NCBI GenBank assembly: GCA_019671005.1
Contig: CM033738.1
Location: forward strand, 13,728,202 to 13,792,201
Length of the DNA: 64,000 nucleotides
Source: Hibiscus mutabilis
Lineage: Eukaryota > Streptophyta > Magnoliopsida > Malvales > Malvaceae
Direction: 5' to 3'
Part shown: positions 12,025 to 22,293 of the stretch, in pieces
Layout: each line of letters opens with the position of its first letter
Numbering within the stretch: the stretch's first letter is position 1
The notes under the pieces: generated by a model
Database searches by the model: none
The model's input: only the letters and a program-made list of their open reading frames with translations
Told to the model about the DNA's origin: nothing
Made by a program: the position numbers and the translations under genes

Positions 12025-12346
12025 TGTAATGAACGATAATTAACTTCCTAAATATTCTTAATAATCGCAAGATAATTTCAACCACAAATAGGTATTGATA
12101 TTTCCCAAACAAGATTTCAATACAATAACCCTGAAGAAAAAGAAGAGAGATGAAGTAGGGAAGAAATATTTCAGCAAGAGATACTGAAGCAAAGGGAAAG
12201 AAGTAGCCGCAGCCAAATGTTTACCATATTTCTTGCCTTTTTCAATGCCACCTTCACTTATTTATACTAGCCTTACTACCATATAATTAAAATAAACCTA
12301 ACTCATATTACTTTTCAAACTCTTCACGTGGTCCCCATCCATAACA
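12025..12346 (-). repeat. 5' LTR of the HSP70-carrying element
   Basis: Copy of 9368-9688; with respect to the minus-strand element this is the upstream LTR. It is directly followed by the second CTATC copy. Confidence 0.92.
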
Positions 12347-12505
12347 CTATCATTCGTACCCACGCGTCACTTTGATCCATAATCCTTATAAGAAAGAGAA
12401 ACTTTGCAAAATATTCTCGGAGATAATCAAAAAGTGTTTCAAAGAAATGTAGAAGATTAAACCTCCTGATTGGTTGATTATGTAAAGACTGTAAATCGCC
12501 GCCAT

Positions 12506-12700
12506 TGTCAAGAAATTCAAAACCCTAAAACTTGTTGCTTGGAAATGAATAAATCACCCTGTTTCAGTTTCTGTTTGGATATGGAATTGGAAAGTCCTTT
12601 CCTTTTCCTTTTATAATTTTTAATCGACGCTTTTGACCTCTCTATACAAAATAAATTTCATGACGCCTTGCCCACTCAAATGATGCCACGTGTGATAGCG
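12506..12700 (-). promoter_or_regulatory. Promoter remnant of the TRAPPC4 pseudogene
   Basis: Immediately upstream of the former start codon are a telo-box-type AAACCCTAA (12520-12528) and, about 180 bp upstream, a G-box core CACGTG (12687-12692). Telo-boxes are known near transcription starts of plant housekeeping genes, which fits TRAPPC4. Activity is unknown since the gene is broken. Confidence 0.4.
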
Positions 12701-13190
12701 CGAGTGTTTTCATAAATCTAAGTCTTAAATAAAAAATTAGTTAAACTACTTTTTGGTTAAAATAAACCCTAAAATATCGAGATGGTCTTCTTATAGGGAT
12801 AAAACATTTCACAGCTTCACACAGATGCAGCTGATCATGGTCAACGGCTCCATGATTATTTCATCTAGTACCCCTATGCATCCATAATGAAAATGGAGGT
12901 ACTGCTTGTGATATTCCATGTTGACGGGCCTCATTCTGCTAGAAATAACCCACCACAGATCAAAGAAGTGGGCAATCGTGTGAAATGATGATTTTTTTTG
13001 TATGTATTTACATCATGAGAAATATAATTTTAATCATTTTGTATTATGGTGAATGATTAATGTGTAATTGTACAAAAGTTCTTAGCTAATATAGACTAAA
13101 TTGTAAAGTTTTTTAAAGTTCGTGATTAATGTGTAATTCTACAAAATTTCTGAGACTTATAACTAAATTTTTTTCCAACTTATATTCTTA
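12701..13190. other. Intergenic sequence, nothing recognised
   Basis: No coding signal or clear repeat was seen between the TRAPPC4 promoter remnant and the start of the 170-bp subrepeats. Confidence 0.5.
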
Positions 13191-13800
13191 CATGGGATGG
13201 CGTACATGTGTTTATCTATGGGATAGAGTGTCCATCATTCATTCGCGAATTCGAAAAACGCTATGAATCTTGCCTTGAAAGGCTTACCAAGATGACTTCC
13301 ACAGGGTTGTTTTCGCAATTTTTTTTGCCATGTTCGGATTTTTTGGGACGTATTTTTTTCGCCACCATAATGTACATGTGTTTATCTACGAGAAGGGTTG
13401 TCCGCAGTTCGTTCACACATTCAAAAAATGCTCTGAATCTTGCCTTGAAAAGCCTATCAAGATGACTTCTACATGGGTGTTTAAGCAAATATTTTGCCGT
13501 GTTTGAATTTTTTTGGGCCGCGGTTTTTCGCCAATATTATGTACATGTGTTTATCTATGGAACGCCGTTCGTTCGCACATTCGAACAACGCTTTGAATAA
13601 TGCCTTGAAAAGCCTATGAAGATGAGTTCCATAGGGTTGTTTAGGCAATTTTCCCCCGTATTCGGATATTTTTTGGGCCGCATTATTTTCACCACCGTTA
13701 CGTACATATGTTTATCTATGGGACAACACATTCTTCGTTCGTTCGCGCATTCGAACAATGCTCTGAAGTGTGCCTTGAAAAGCCTGCATATATTCGTCTC
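13190..13800 (+). repeat. About 170-bp tandem subrepeats, cluster 1 (four copies)
   Basis: The marker GTGTTTATCTATG or a close variant recurs at about 13207, 13378, 13544 and 13706, a period of 162-171 bp. Each unit then has a CATTCG...AACGCTCTGAATC-like segment, 'ttgaaaagcct', 'aagatgacttc' and a 'tttttgggccg' stretch. Copies are diverged. The last copy runs into the left arm of the hairpin sequence seen complete at 14394 and 15730. Confidence 0.85.
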
Positions 13801-14129
13801 AAACCAGCATCTGTGAAATTGGCCAGAAAATGGAAATGATAGGTGCAACTTGCCGTCCAAGTGCAATTCTACAAAAAATTTTAGCCAATATGGAGAAAGT
13901 GCAATTTTACAAAAGTTCAATTTTTTGACATGTAAAGTTTCATAACTTTAGGGACCTCTTTTGTTGATTTCAAAAAACATCAAGGGAGAAATAATCATCA
14001 ACATGTTTATAATAAAAACTTCTTGAATCAAAATCTTGAAATTCAAAGAAAGCTGTGACTGAATCAGAGTTCAAATAACTTCTATAGGGGTGTTTAGGCA
14101 ACTTTTTCACCGTGTTCGAATATTTTTCG

Positions 14130-14400
14130 GCCACTTTTTTTGTCACCATTACATACATGTGATTATCTATGGGTTGGTGATCCCACCGTCCATTCGCGAA
14201 TTCAAAAAACGCTCCGAATCTTGCCTTGAAAAACATATCAAGATGACTTTCATATGAGTGTTTAGGCAACTTTTTCTCCGTGTTTGAATTTTTTTACATT
14301 ACGTTTTTTCTACCACCATTACGTACATGTGTTTATCTATGAGACGACGTGCACGTTGCTCATTTTCGCATTTGAACACCACTCTAAATCGTGCCTTGAA
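14130..14400 (+). repeat. About 170-bp tandem subrepeats, cluster 2 (two copies)
   Basis: Same unit as at 13190, with GTGATTATCTATG near 14158 and GTGTTTATCTATG near 14330. It is followed directly by a long hairpin and a TATAAATA box, the same order as in cluster 3. Confidence 0.82.
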
Positions 14401-14505
14401 AAGCCTGCATATATTTCTATGCAACCAACATCTCTGAAATCTGCTACGAAAGAAATTAAAAACAGAGATGCAGGTTGCAGGGGAATATATGCAGGTTTTT
14501 CACTC
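14394..14505. repeat. Long imperfect hairpin upstream of a TATA box
   Basis: The arms 14404-14436 and 14463-14495 match at about 28 of 33 positions, with both outer arms reading CCTGCATATATT. Pairing extends outward through TGAAAA. It lies 47 bp before a TATAAATA box. The homologous hairpin at 15730-15861 keeps the same outer arm words. Possible explanations are a MITE-like insertion, a small-RNA-forming foldback or a promoter structure. Confidence 0.75.
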
Positions 14506-14542
14506 GTGCTACATGCACTGTGAGTTTAAGTGCATACTCCCC

Positions 14543-14550
14543 TATAAATA
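14543..14550 (+). promoter_or_regulatory. TATA box of the repeated unit, copy 1
   Basis: TATAAATA in the context CCTATAAATAGCTGTGG. The flanks are conserved in the second copy (15891), including the downstream 'ggaaactaat.ttcgatt' words. A start about 30 bp downstream would transcribe toward the PMD fragment at 14932. Function is inference. Confidence 0.5.
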
Positions 14551-14931
14551 GCTGTGGAAACTAATATTCGATTATAGAAATTTTTTTATAAACGTTCAAT
14601 CTTATTTTCCATACTACACTTTTATTTTTGTTTTTTATATGTCGTTTTTCTTCCAGATGTGTCAACCTGTTAAAGCTGTGACTTTTTTCTCAAAAAAATT
14701 CAATGTACCATTCACTTTTACGAAGTTCTTCTTACAACAGTAAGTACGTTATACACTCAGCCACGTAGACGTACATAGGTACATCGTTAGGAGCAAATAC
14801 ACTCCATTGATGCTATCGGGCGTGCACTACCGCCCTATTTACACCAGAGTCTTTTGTAGCGAAAGCATAAAAGGTAGAATTCATATTGTCAATCTTAATT
14901 ACGTGCACAACATTCTTCTTACAACATTAAT

Positions 14932-15150
14932 TACACTCTATTTGTCATGCGGGGAATGCATGATTACTCTAGAAAACATGGCAGTACAATTCAACGTCCC
15001 AGTTAACGGGTATGCCACTGATTAGCCACAATGATTTTAAAGTTGAAAAAATATGCTATACATATTTGGGGAAGGTGCCGCCAATAGATACGGTAGACGG
15101 TCTGCGTGTGAAATTGGCATGGTTAGAAAAGTCTTTTGTTAGCAATGTAA
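14932..15150 (+). pseudogene. Plant mobile domain (PMD, MAIN-like) fragment
   Basis: The frame ending at 15025 contains LSCGECMITLENMAVQFNVP, matching the CGECTITLEDVAxxLGLPV signature of plant mobile domain proteins. In another frame downstream (15054-15140) it continues CYTYLGKVPPIDTV and LRVKLAWLEKSF, matching the next part of the same domain. A stop and a frame change separate the halves. PMD proteins such as MAIN/MAIL1 act in silencing and genome stability, and PMD sequences also travel in transposons. Only a short piece of the roughly 400-residue domain is seen here. Confidence 0.7.
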
Positions 15151-15289
15151 TTATGTTATCTTTAAAGCATAAGTAAATATGTAGATATTGAAATACGTGC
15201 CCGTCGTTGATATAAATGTATTATATATGTTATTTACAGTTTGTGATTAATGTGTAATTCTAAAAAAGTTTTGGGATTTATATCTAAGT

Positions 15290-15729
15290 TTTTTTATCAC
15301 CATTATGTATATGTGTTTATCTATAGGATGGCGTGTCCGCCACTCGTTTACGCATTCGAACAAAGCTCCAAGTCTTGCTTTCAACAGCCTACCAAGATGA
15401 CTTCTATATTGGTGTTTAGGCTTATTTTTTACCGTGTTCGAATAATTTTTGTGCCCTATTTTTCTCGCCACCATTACGTACATATGTTTATCTATAGGAT
15501 GGGGTGTTCGTCGTTCGTTTGCGCATTTGAAAAACGCTCCAAATCTTGGTTTAAAAAGCCTATTAAGATGACTTATATATGGGTGTTTAAGCTTATTTTT
15601 TGCCGCGGTGAGATGTTTTTTGGCCCGAGTTTCTTTCGCCATCATTGCATACATTTGTTTATCTATGGGACAGCGTGTCTGCCCTTCCTTCGCACATTCG
15701 AACAACGCTCTAAATCTTAACTTCAAAAG
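15290..15729 (+). repeat. About 170-bp tandem subrepeats, cluster 3 (three copies)
   Basis: The marker GTTTATCTATAGG/GTTTATCTATGG recurs near 15313, 15485 and 15656. The unit is as in clusters 1 and 2. It is followed by a hairpin and TATA box, so clusters 2 and 3 head two copies of one larger repeat of roughly 1.2-1.4 kb. Confidence 0.83.
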
Positions 15730-15861
15730 CTTGCATATATTCGCATGCAGCCTACATCTGGTAAAGTTGAAAATGATAGGGCCAACTCGTCGTGCTTGGA
15801 TGACGAGTTAGACCTATCATTTCCAACTTTACATGATGCAGCCGCAAGCGAATATATACAG
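15730..15861. repeat. Long hairpin with about 60-bp arms upstream of a TATA box
   Basis: The left arm (15730-15790) pairs with the right arm (15802-15861) over about 60 bp with roughly 85% identity. The inner stem AACTCGTC/GACGAGTT closes on a loop of about 10 bases. The outer arms carry TATATTCGC words shared with the hairpin at 14394. It ends 29 bp before the TATA box at 15891. Confidence 0.82.
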
Positions 15862-15890
15862 GCTACATGCACAGTGAGTTTAAGTGCACC

Positions 15891-15898
15891 TATAAATA
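15891..15898 (+). promoter_or_regulatory. TATA box of the repeated unit, copy 2
   Basis: TATAAATA in the context CCTATAAATAGCTATGG, matching 14543 with flanks. The sequence downstream to about 16310 is homologous to 14550-14890 and is then interrupted by element A. Confidence 0.5.
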
Positions 15899-16312
15899 GC
15901 TATGGAAACTAATGTTCGATTGTAGAAAAAAATTATAAATGTTGAATCTTCTTTTCTATACCATACCACACCTTCATTTTCAATTTTTATATGTTAGTTT
16001 TCTTCCGCATGTGTCTATCTATTACAACTATTAATTTTTTCTCAAAAAAGCTAAATGTATCATTTACATTTACAAAGTTCTTCTTACAAAATTAATTACG
16101 CTATACATTCAGCTGCACTACTACGTCATTAGGAGCATTTACACTCGAGTCATCTCCCACAAAAGCACCAACCGGATAGATGACGACTAAATGGTGTCAA
16201 CAACAACGTCCTGTTGACAATAGTGTAAGGCTCCTAAATGTATGGCATGCTGTCGGTCATGTACTGCCACCTCATTTAAATTGTATGGGGTTGGGTGAAA
16301 TCGTATTGTCAG
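15899..16312. other. Leader-like part of repeat copy 2
   Basis: Homologous to about 14551-14892. Shared words include 'ttcttcttacaa.a.taa' and 'attaggagca'. It ends at the target site of element A (GTCAG, 16308-16312); the corresponding place in copy 1 (about 14880-14895) has no insertion. No intact coding region. Confidence 0.5.
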
Positions 16313-18914
16313 TGTAACACCCCCTCTCGGTCTGGTAGGAATCCGGGTCGGAAATCATTACCAATGAATAATACTATGAACAATTTATTAATTTTGATAA
16401 CTTGTAATATAAATAGAGAATTAACGATATTGATTCTATGCAATGATTGACTATGATTAATGTAAACTCAATCAAAATTTTGATTAAAGGATCATTTGGT
16501 AACTTATACAAATTTAGGGACAAATTGTAATTATTGAAAATTATAGGGGCTCATCAATAATTAGGGTTATCAATATGAATTTCAATACATGAATGTCTTA
16601 CTTACAAAATTTCAATGAATTCAGAGTTCAATTACAACTTCAATTAAACATTATAAGGTTTAGTGACTAACTTGCAAGATTTTAAAGCTTTATAAGTAAC
16701 TTTAACTAACTCGCCTGTATCGGTATCGGTACTCATGAGGCAGTACCGGTACACCCTTAAAATAAATTCTTTTGAACCTAAATCCAGTATCGGTACACAA
16801 TATGTTGTACCGGTAAGAGGATTCGGTGCCTTCGTATCGGTACGAGACCATTACCATACCGGTACGTAATCCCTAAATTCCCAAATTGAGTCATTAGTGG
16901 GTATCGGTACGAAATCACCTGTACCGGTACCCGTGCTATAGTAAAATTCTAGTGTTGATTTGGCGTATCGGTACTACTGTAGCAGTGTCAGTACGCCTTG
17001 ATTCATATTACCAAATTTGCATTTCAGTACCAGTACAACACCACCCGTACAGGTACGCCTGGGTTTGTAATGACATTTCTTATCTGGTTTTTAATCAAAT
17101 TAGAGGCCTTAATCTTGTACAATGATTACCAAATTTTACCAGCAAGCTTATAAATATCAAATCTAAATGCATGTTAAATTTCATACCATTCCGAATCCAT
17201 TTACCACATTTTTACTTACTAGTTCATATTAGGCCATTTTACCAATTTTGTCAAAATATTAACATGCCATATTTCTCATCTTAACTTATTCAACATGTTG
17301 CATCATATGTTCATACCAAATGGGGCTAAACTAACATGTCTAGACCCTATGCCACCATACTAGGAGTGCAAAGGCTAGGTTTACATTACTTTAGCTTGTG
17401 TGACTTGCTTAAAAAATCCTCCGGGCTCCGATCCTTGTTCCGACCTACCTTTAACCTGAAAATGCATGAAAATGAGATGCATTAAGCTTATATAGCCTAG
17501 TGAGGTAGTCCACATTCGTGAAAATAATAACAATGACTTCATTAACATGTATATCATCATAAATGCATCTCAAATCATATTCCAGCAATACTTGCAATAA
17601 CTTATTTCCTTGGATCGACATGTAAATGTGGATAAGCGAATTCCCAACCAACATCGCCAACAATAAATGGTCAAGATCCTCCAACATCGCCAATAAGACC
17701 AAAATCAACACATCCCGCCAACATTGTCAAATAGAGCCTTAGCTCAAGGACCGTAGTCCACTCTGCACGAATGAGCTCATAAATTCTATGGCATGCCAAT
17801 TGTATCCCATATCCATTCGTATCCAAGGATTCAATACTTAGGTCAATAGCAATAACAATAAAAATAATGGTAGCTATGACAATAACACTATATCAATAAC
17901 AATATACAATAATCAATATGGCTTTTCTCAATATTTCAATGGCATCGATGACAATGTAATGATTCAATAAGCCGCATATCAATGCAATAAGCTTACCAAA
18001 GCTTACCAATGGTACCTATTACGAGGTTTCGATGTAATCATACCTTGAATCAATGATTGAAATGCAATAATCAATACCAATAAAATCAGGAAAGACACGT
18101 AGCCAATCCTGAGACTCAAACTACACTCACCGATACTCCCAAGGCTTTTAGGGCTCCTGGATGACAATTCCCTTGTTCTTTATCTTGTTGGAGCTTGAGG
18201 GATTTGGTGATTCTTCACCTTGGTTTTCTTGAGCTACACGGAAATAAAAATTACAAGGATTTCAATATCAATAATAGATTCATAGCAACTTATTAGCTAT
18301 GAAAAGCTATAACATCCCTAGAGAATTTCTAGGGTTCCTTGATTCTTGGATAGGGAATTAAACAAGGATTTTATCATGGAATCAATATACCAATAATGGA
18401 TTATAGCTTACTCGATCAATATCTATAATCTAGAGTTAAGAAACTTGAGGAAATCAAAGCTTAGATTATTCTCCAATGGAGGTGCTTGCTTGTTTAAAGG
18501 AATAGGAAAATGTCATGGAGGTACTAGCTTGGAGAGTTCTTTTATCGAGCAAGCTTTTCCTTTCTTTTTCTTTCCTATTTTAATTTTGTAGCTTTTCTTT
18601 GGGTGAAGAAACTTCACCCCAAATGCCCACGTATATGGTGATAAATCTTGAGGAGGGGATAATTACAAGGTTAGTCCCTTAACTCTTTACTTTTTATACT
18701 TTTTCCCCTAAACTTTCAATTTTCCCAATTAGTCACTAAGATAAATTTCAATGTTTACAATGGGATCCTTAAACAATATCAATACTTAATTAGGGTTTAG
18801 TAATCCAATAATTAGCCATTTGGTTAAAGGTCAATACTATAGTTTTATTTTTAGATGCAAAATTTCTTGTGGCCGAAATTAAATTCTGATTAAGCTCGGT
18901 TTTGGGGTGTTACA
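16313..18914 (-). repeat. 3' LTR of element A
   Basis: Begins TGTAACACCCCC and ends GGGGTGTTACA. The middle part (16717-17065) holds about a dozen GTATCGGTAC or GTACCGGTAC motifs. It is shared with the 5' LTR at clearly diverged identity. Confidence 0.9.
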
Positions 18915-18939
18915 ACTCTTCGCCTTAAGAAAAATTCAT

Positions 18940-20339
18940 CCTCGAATTTTACCTGAATCGAAGAGATGTGAATATTGATTTCTCATGGTCTCTTCTGATT
19001 CCCATGTAGCTTCTTCAACCTTGTGACTTCTCCAAAACACCTTAACTAAAGGAATATTTTTGTTTCAAAGTCTCTTGACTTCCTTTGTCAATATTTGCAC
19101 AGGTTGTTCTTCATACGTTAGATTAGGTTAGAGTTCTACAGATTCGGCCTCAATAACATGAGATGGATCAGATCTATACTTGCAGAGCATCGATACATGG
19201 AATATATTGTGGATCTTTCTTAGCTTATGAGGTAGAGCTAGTCGGTAAGCCACATGACAAACTCTTTCAACCACTTCGAAGGGTCCAATAAATCGGGGAC
19301 TTAACTTCCCCTTTTTACCAAAGCGAAGAATCTTCTTCTAAGGGGAGACTTTTAAGAAAACTTTCTCACCAACCTCATACTGTAAATCCTTTCACTAGAG
19401 ATCAGCATAGGCCTTTTGATTGTCAAATGCGGCCTTTAAACGATCATGAATGATGGTAACCCATTCTTCAGTTTCTCAAAGTAAGTCTGGGCCCAACATC
19501 TTACCTTCACCGAGTTCAGACCAACACAATGGTGTTCTACATTTTCTACTATACAATGCTTCATACGGTGCCATTCCGATAGATGATTGGTGACTATAAT
19601 TGTAAGCAAACTCGATGAGAGGTATGAACCTCTCCTAAGTTCCTTCAAAGTCAATGACACATGCACGAAGCATGTCTTTCAATATCTGAATTATCCATTT
19701 TGATTGGCCATCAGATTGAGGGTAAAAGGCTGTACTAAGATTAACTTGGGTGCCTAGAGCTCCTTGCAATGCTTTCCAAAATCACAAAGCAAAACACGGA
19801 TCTCAATCGGAGATGATTAACTTGGGTACTCCGTACAGTCTAACCACTTCTTTGATGTACAAGTCAGCCAACTTGGGAAGAATGTAGTCTATCTTGACAG
19901 GTAAGAAAGGAGCTGACTTTGTAAAACAGTCAACAATGACCCAAATGGCATCATGCTTAGCTGGAGTCAACGGTAGTCCACTGACAAAGTCTATGGTTAT
20001 TTTTTCCTACTTCTATTGAGGAAGTTCAATGGGTTACAATAATCCCGTAGAGACACAGTGTTCATCTTTGACTCATTGGCACATTAAGTACTTGGATACA
20101 AATTCTGTAATAGCTTTCTTCATACCAGGCCACCAATACAATTCTTGAAGATCCTTATACATCTTCACCGACCTCGGGTGAACCGAAAAAGGGATACAAT
20201 GGGCTTCCTTAAGGATGCCATCACAGAGAGATTCATCATTTGGTATACAAATTCTATCACAGAAACACAAGAGTCTTTCGGAGATAATTTTAAAATTAGG
20301 ATCAGGATTATTCTAAAGCTTGGAAACAATGGCTTGTAA
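18940..20339 (-). pseudogene. Integrase and chromodomain region of element A
   Basis: The zinc-binding part is seen at 20270-20073 (AHCIPFSVHPRS, then LMCQ). The core follows with a DFVSGLPLTPAK-type segment and a SD.DP second aspartate. The third catalytic position, normally in GQSERT, reads GQSKWI (near 19700), so the glutamate is lost. The C-terminal part shows FIGPFEVVERV and HNIFHVSMLCKY, then a chromodomain-like tail with VFWRSHKVEEATWE near 19050. In chromoviruses this tail directs insertion to particular chromatin. Several stops interrupt the frame. Confidence 0.85.
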
Positions 20340-20518
20340 TTCAGGGTCTTGGTCTTGCAATGACTTGATTCTCAACACAATGGTAGACTGAACTTGAAGT
20401 TCATCTACTAAAGGTCAGTTTTTTGTAACTTGAAACGAGTGTTAATAGCTTGAAGAACTACAATGAAATAACGATACTATAATTCTCAATACAATAATCA
20501 ATGCTTGAGGTTCAATAT

Positions 20519-21800
20519 TCAATGTTGATACTTACCAGATGAAGGTTTGCGGCTGAGTGCATTAGCTACAACACTGGCCTTGCCAGGATGATAATCAATA
20601 ACAAGGTAATAATCCTTGAGAAGTTCCATCCATCTTCTTTGAGAAAGATTAAGTTCTTTATGTGTCAACAGGTATTTGAGGCTCTTGTGATCGGTATATA
20701 GATAGCATTTTTCTCCGTAAAGATAATGCCTCCAGATCTTTAAGGCAAAGAAAATTATAGCTAATTCAAGATTTTGGGTAGGGTAGTTCATTTTATGTGG
20801 CTTAAGTTGTCTTGATGCATAAGCAACAACTTTTCCCTCTTGCATCAATACACATCCTAACTTCTGATGCGATGCATCACTATATACGGTATAGTCTTTA
20901 CCAGACTCAGGTTGGGTTAGGACCGGTGCGTAAGTCAACACTTGCTTAAGCTGATCAAAACTATGTTGTTGCTTCTCAGTCCATTCAAAATAGACATATT
21001 TCCGTAAAAGTTTGCTTAATGGTGCTGCTATTGTAGAGAATCCTTTAACAAATCTCTTGTAATAGCCATCAAGACCAAGGAAACTACGAACTTCACCTAC
21101 ATTCTTCGGTGGCCTTCAATCAACTATAGCTTGATTTTTCTTCGGGTCTACTTGAATACCCTCAGCGAAAACCACATGACCTAGAAAGAAAACTTCGATG
21201 ATCCAGAACTCATACTTACTGAACTTGGCATACAGCTGCTTCTCCCGAAGAGTTTAGAGCATAACACGAAGGTGGTCGCGATGATCAGCTTGATTCTTGG
21301 AGTAAACTAATATGTCATCTATGAACACTACTACAAACTTATCAAGATAAGGTCTAAAAAATGGATTCATGAGATCCATAAAGGCTGCCGATGCATTGGT
21401 TAACCCGAAGGGCATAACCAAAAATTCGTATTAGCCATACCTTGTACAAAAAGTTATCTTGGGCACATCATATTCTTCAACTTTCATTTGATAGTACCCA
21501 GACCTTAGGTCAATCTCAGAAAAGACAGTTGCATCTTTAAATTGGTCGAACATATCATCAATTCTCGGCAATGGATGTTTATTCTTGATGGTGAACTTGT
21601 TTAACTATTAGTAATCAATGCAAAGGCGCATATATCCATCATTCTTCTTGACAAAGAAAATTGGAGCTCCCCAGGATGAGGAACTCGGTCGGATGAAACC
21701 TTTGTTCATTAAGTCTTGAATCTGTACCTTAAGCTCGGTGAGTTCAAATGGTGCTATTCGATAAGGTGAAATGGAAACTGGGGTGGTTCCAGGTTACACT
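20519..21800 (-). pseudogene. Reverse transcriptase and RNase H of element A
   Basis: The RNase H part is open at 20941-20519 (VYSDASHQKLGCVLMQ, YTDHKSLKYLLTHKE, VVANALSRK). Upstream on the minus strand are reverse transcriptase segments: SSSWGAPIFFVKK, a PLPRIDDMFDQF-like run, MPFGLTNASAAFMDLMN, VFIDD as the catalytic box, and FLGHVVFAEGIQVDPKK. Stops and frame breaks (for example in the CIDY segment) show it is dead. Confidence 0.88.
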
Positions 21801-21960
21801 TCAATCCCAAACTCAACTTCATGGGTGGGTGGTAAACCCGAAAGTTTATCAGGAAATACATCAGGGAATTCTTGTATAGTATCTATATCTTGCAACTGAG
21901 GTTTTTCCCTATTTGCAATAGCATACAACAATGATCTCTTGCTCCTAAAATCTATAAGAG

Positions 21961-22293
21961 TCACGCTCTCCTTACCAAGGCCTCAAAGATACAATTCTTC
22001 TTCGAACAATCCACCCACGCTTGATACTCTCCGAGCCAGTCAAGCCCTAAAATAGCGTCAAACTCATGGATAAGGAGGGCCATGAGATTAGCCAGAAAAG
22101 GTATTCCTTGTACCATGAGGGGATAATTTTTACACACTAGCCCAATTACAACACTATCACCTAAGTGATTGGTTACGGTGATTTTGGAAGCTATAGGTTC
22201 GAATGTTAACTTAAATCTTTTAATCAAAACAGTACTGATAAATGAATGAGTGGATCTAGGATCAATTAATGCATAAATAGGGTGAATATACAA
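21961..22293 (-). pseudogene. Aspartic protease of element A
   Basis: A retropepsin-like domain with ALIDPRSTHSFIS, where functional relatives have DSGSTHSF, and a later ILGLDWL motif. The active-site DSG is altered to DPR, which would abolish proteolysis. It precedes reverse transcriptase in pol order. Confidence 0.82.

Larger units (their letters stand above)
9368..12346 (-). mobile_element. Non-autonomous LTR retrotransposon carrying an HSP70 fragment
   Basis: Two LTRs of 321 and 322 bp flank a 2.3-kb interior, with a perfect CTATC target duplication (9363-9367 and 12347-12351). On the minus strand the LTR runs TGTTATGG...CATTACA. Just inside the 5' LTR is TTTGGTGTTTTCATTGAGAG, a primer-binding-type position, then a short reading frame starting MNHTESIKIL with a gag-like start. 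A purine-rich stretch (CAGGGGACGG) precedes the 3' LTR. No reverse transcriptase, integrase or protease was recognised, so it must have moved with help from another element. The interior holds a decayed HSP70 fragment and unidentified sequence (about 10930-11650). It is inserted in exon 2 of the TRAPPC4 pseudogene. Confidence 0.9.
4970..12505 (-). pseudogene. TRAPPC4 (TRS23-like) TRAPP tethering subunit, pseudogene broken by transposons
   Basis: TRAPPC4 is a small longin/SNARE-like subunit of the TRAPP vesicle-tethering complex at the Golgi; plant proteins are about 141 residues. Exon 1 (12505-12449) encodes 19 residues starting MAAIYSLYIINQSGG. Exon 2 begins at 12387 with KDYGS, then a TGA, and continues after the LTR element at 9367 with NDSLR, SLWHS and HAISQQLS, then frameshifts near 9300-9240. 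The last exon (5148-4970) encodes TKFF...NPFYEMEMPIRCELFDINLTQ, then VVLLGQ and a stop; about six residues usual before the end are missing in frame. The 61-bp first intron lacks GT and AG at the expected borders, and exon 2 lacks a clear donor. Introns show it is not a processed copy. A functional copy may exist elsewhere. Confidence 0.88.

Noticed and set aside
13190..15729. Centromeric satellite because of the 170-bp period
   Set aside because: Only nine diverged copies in three clusters, each cluster associated with hairpin and TATA sequence, not a long homogeneous array.
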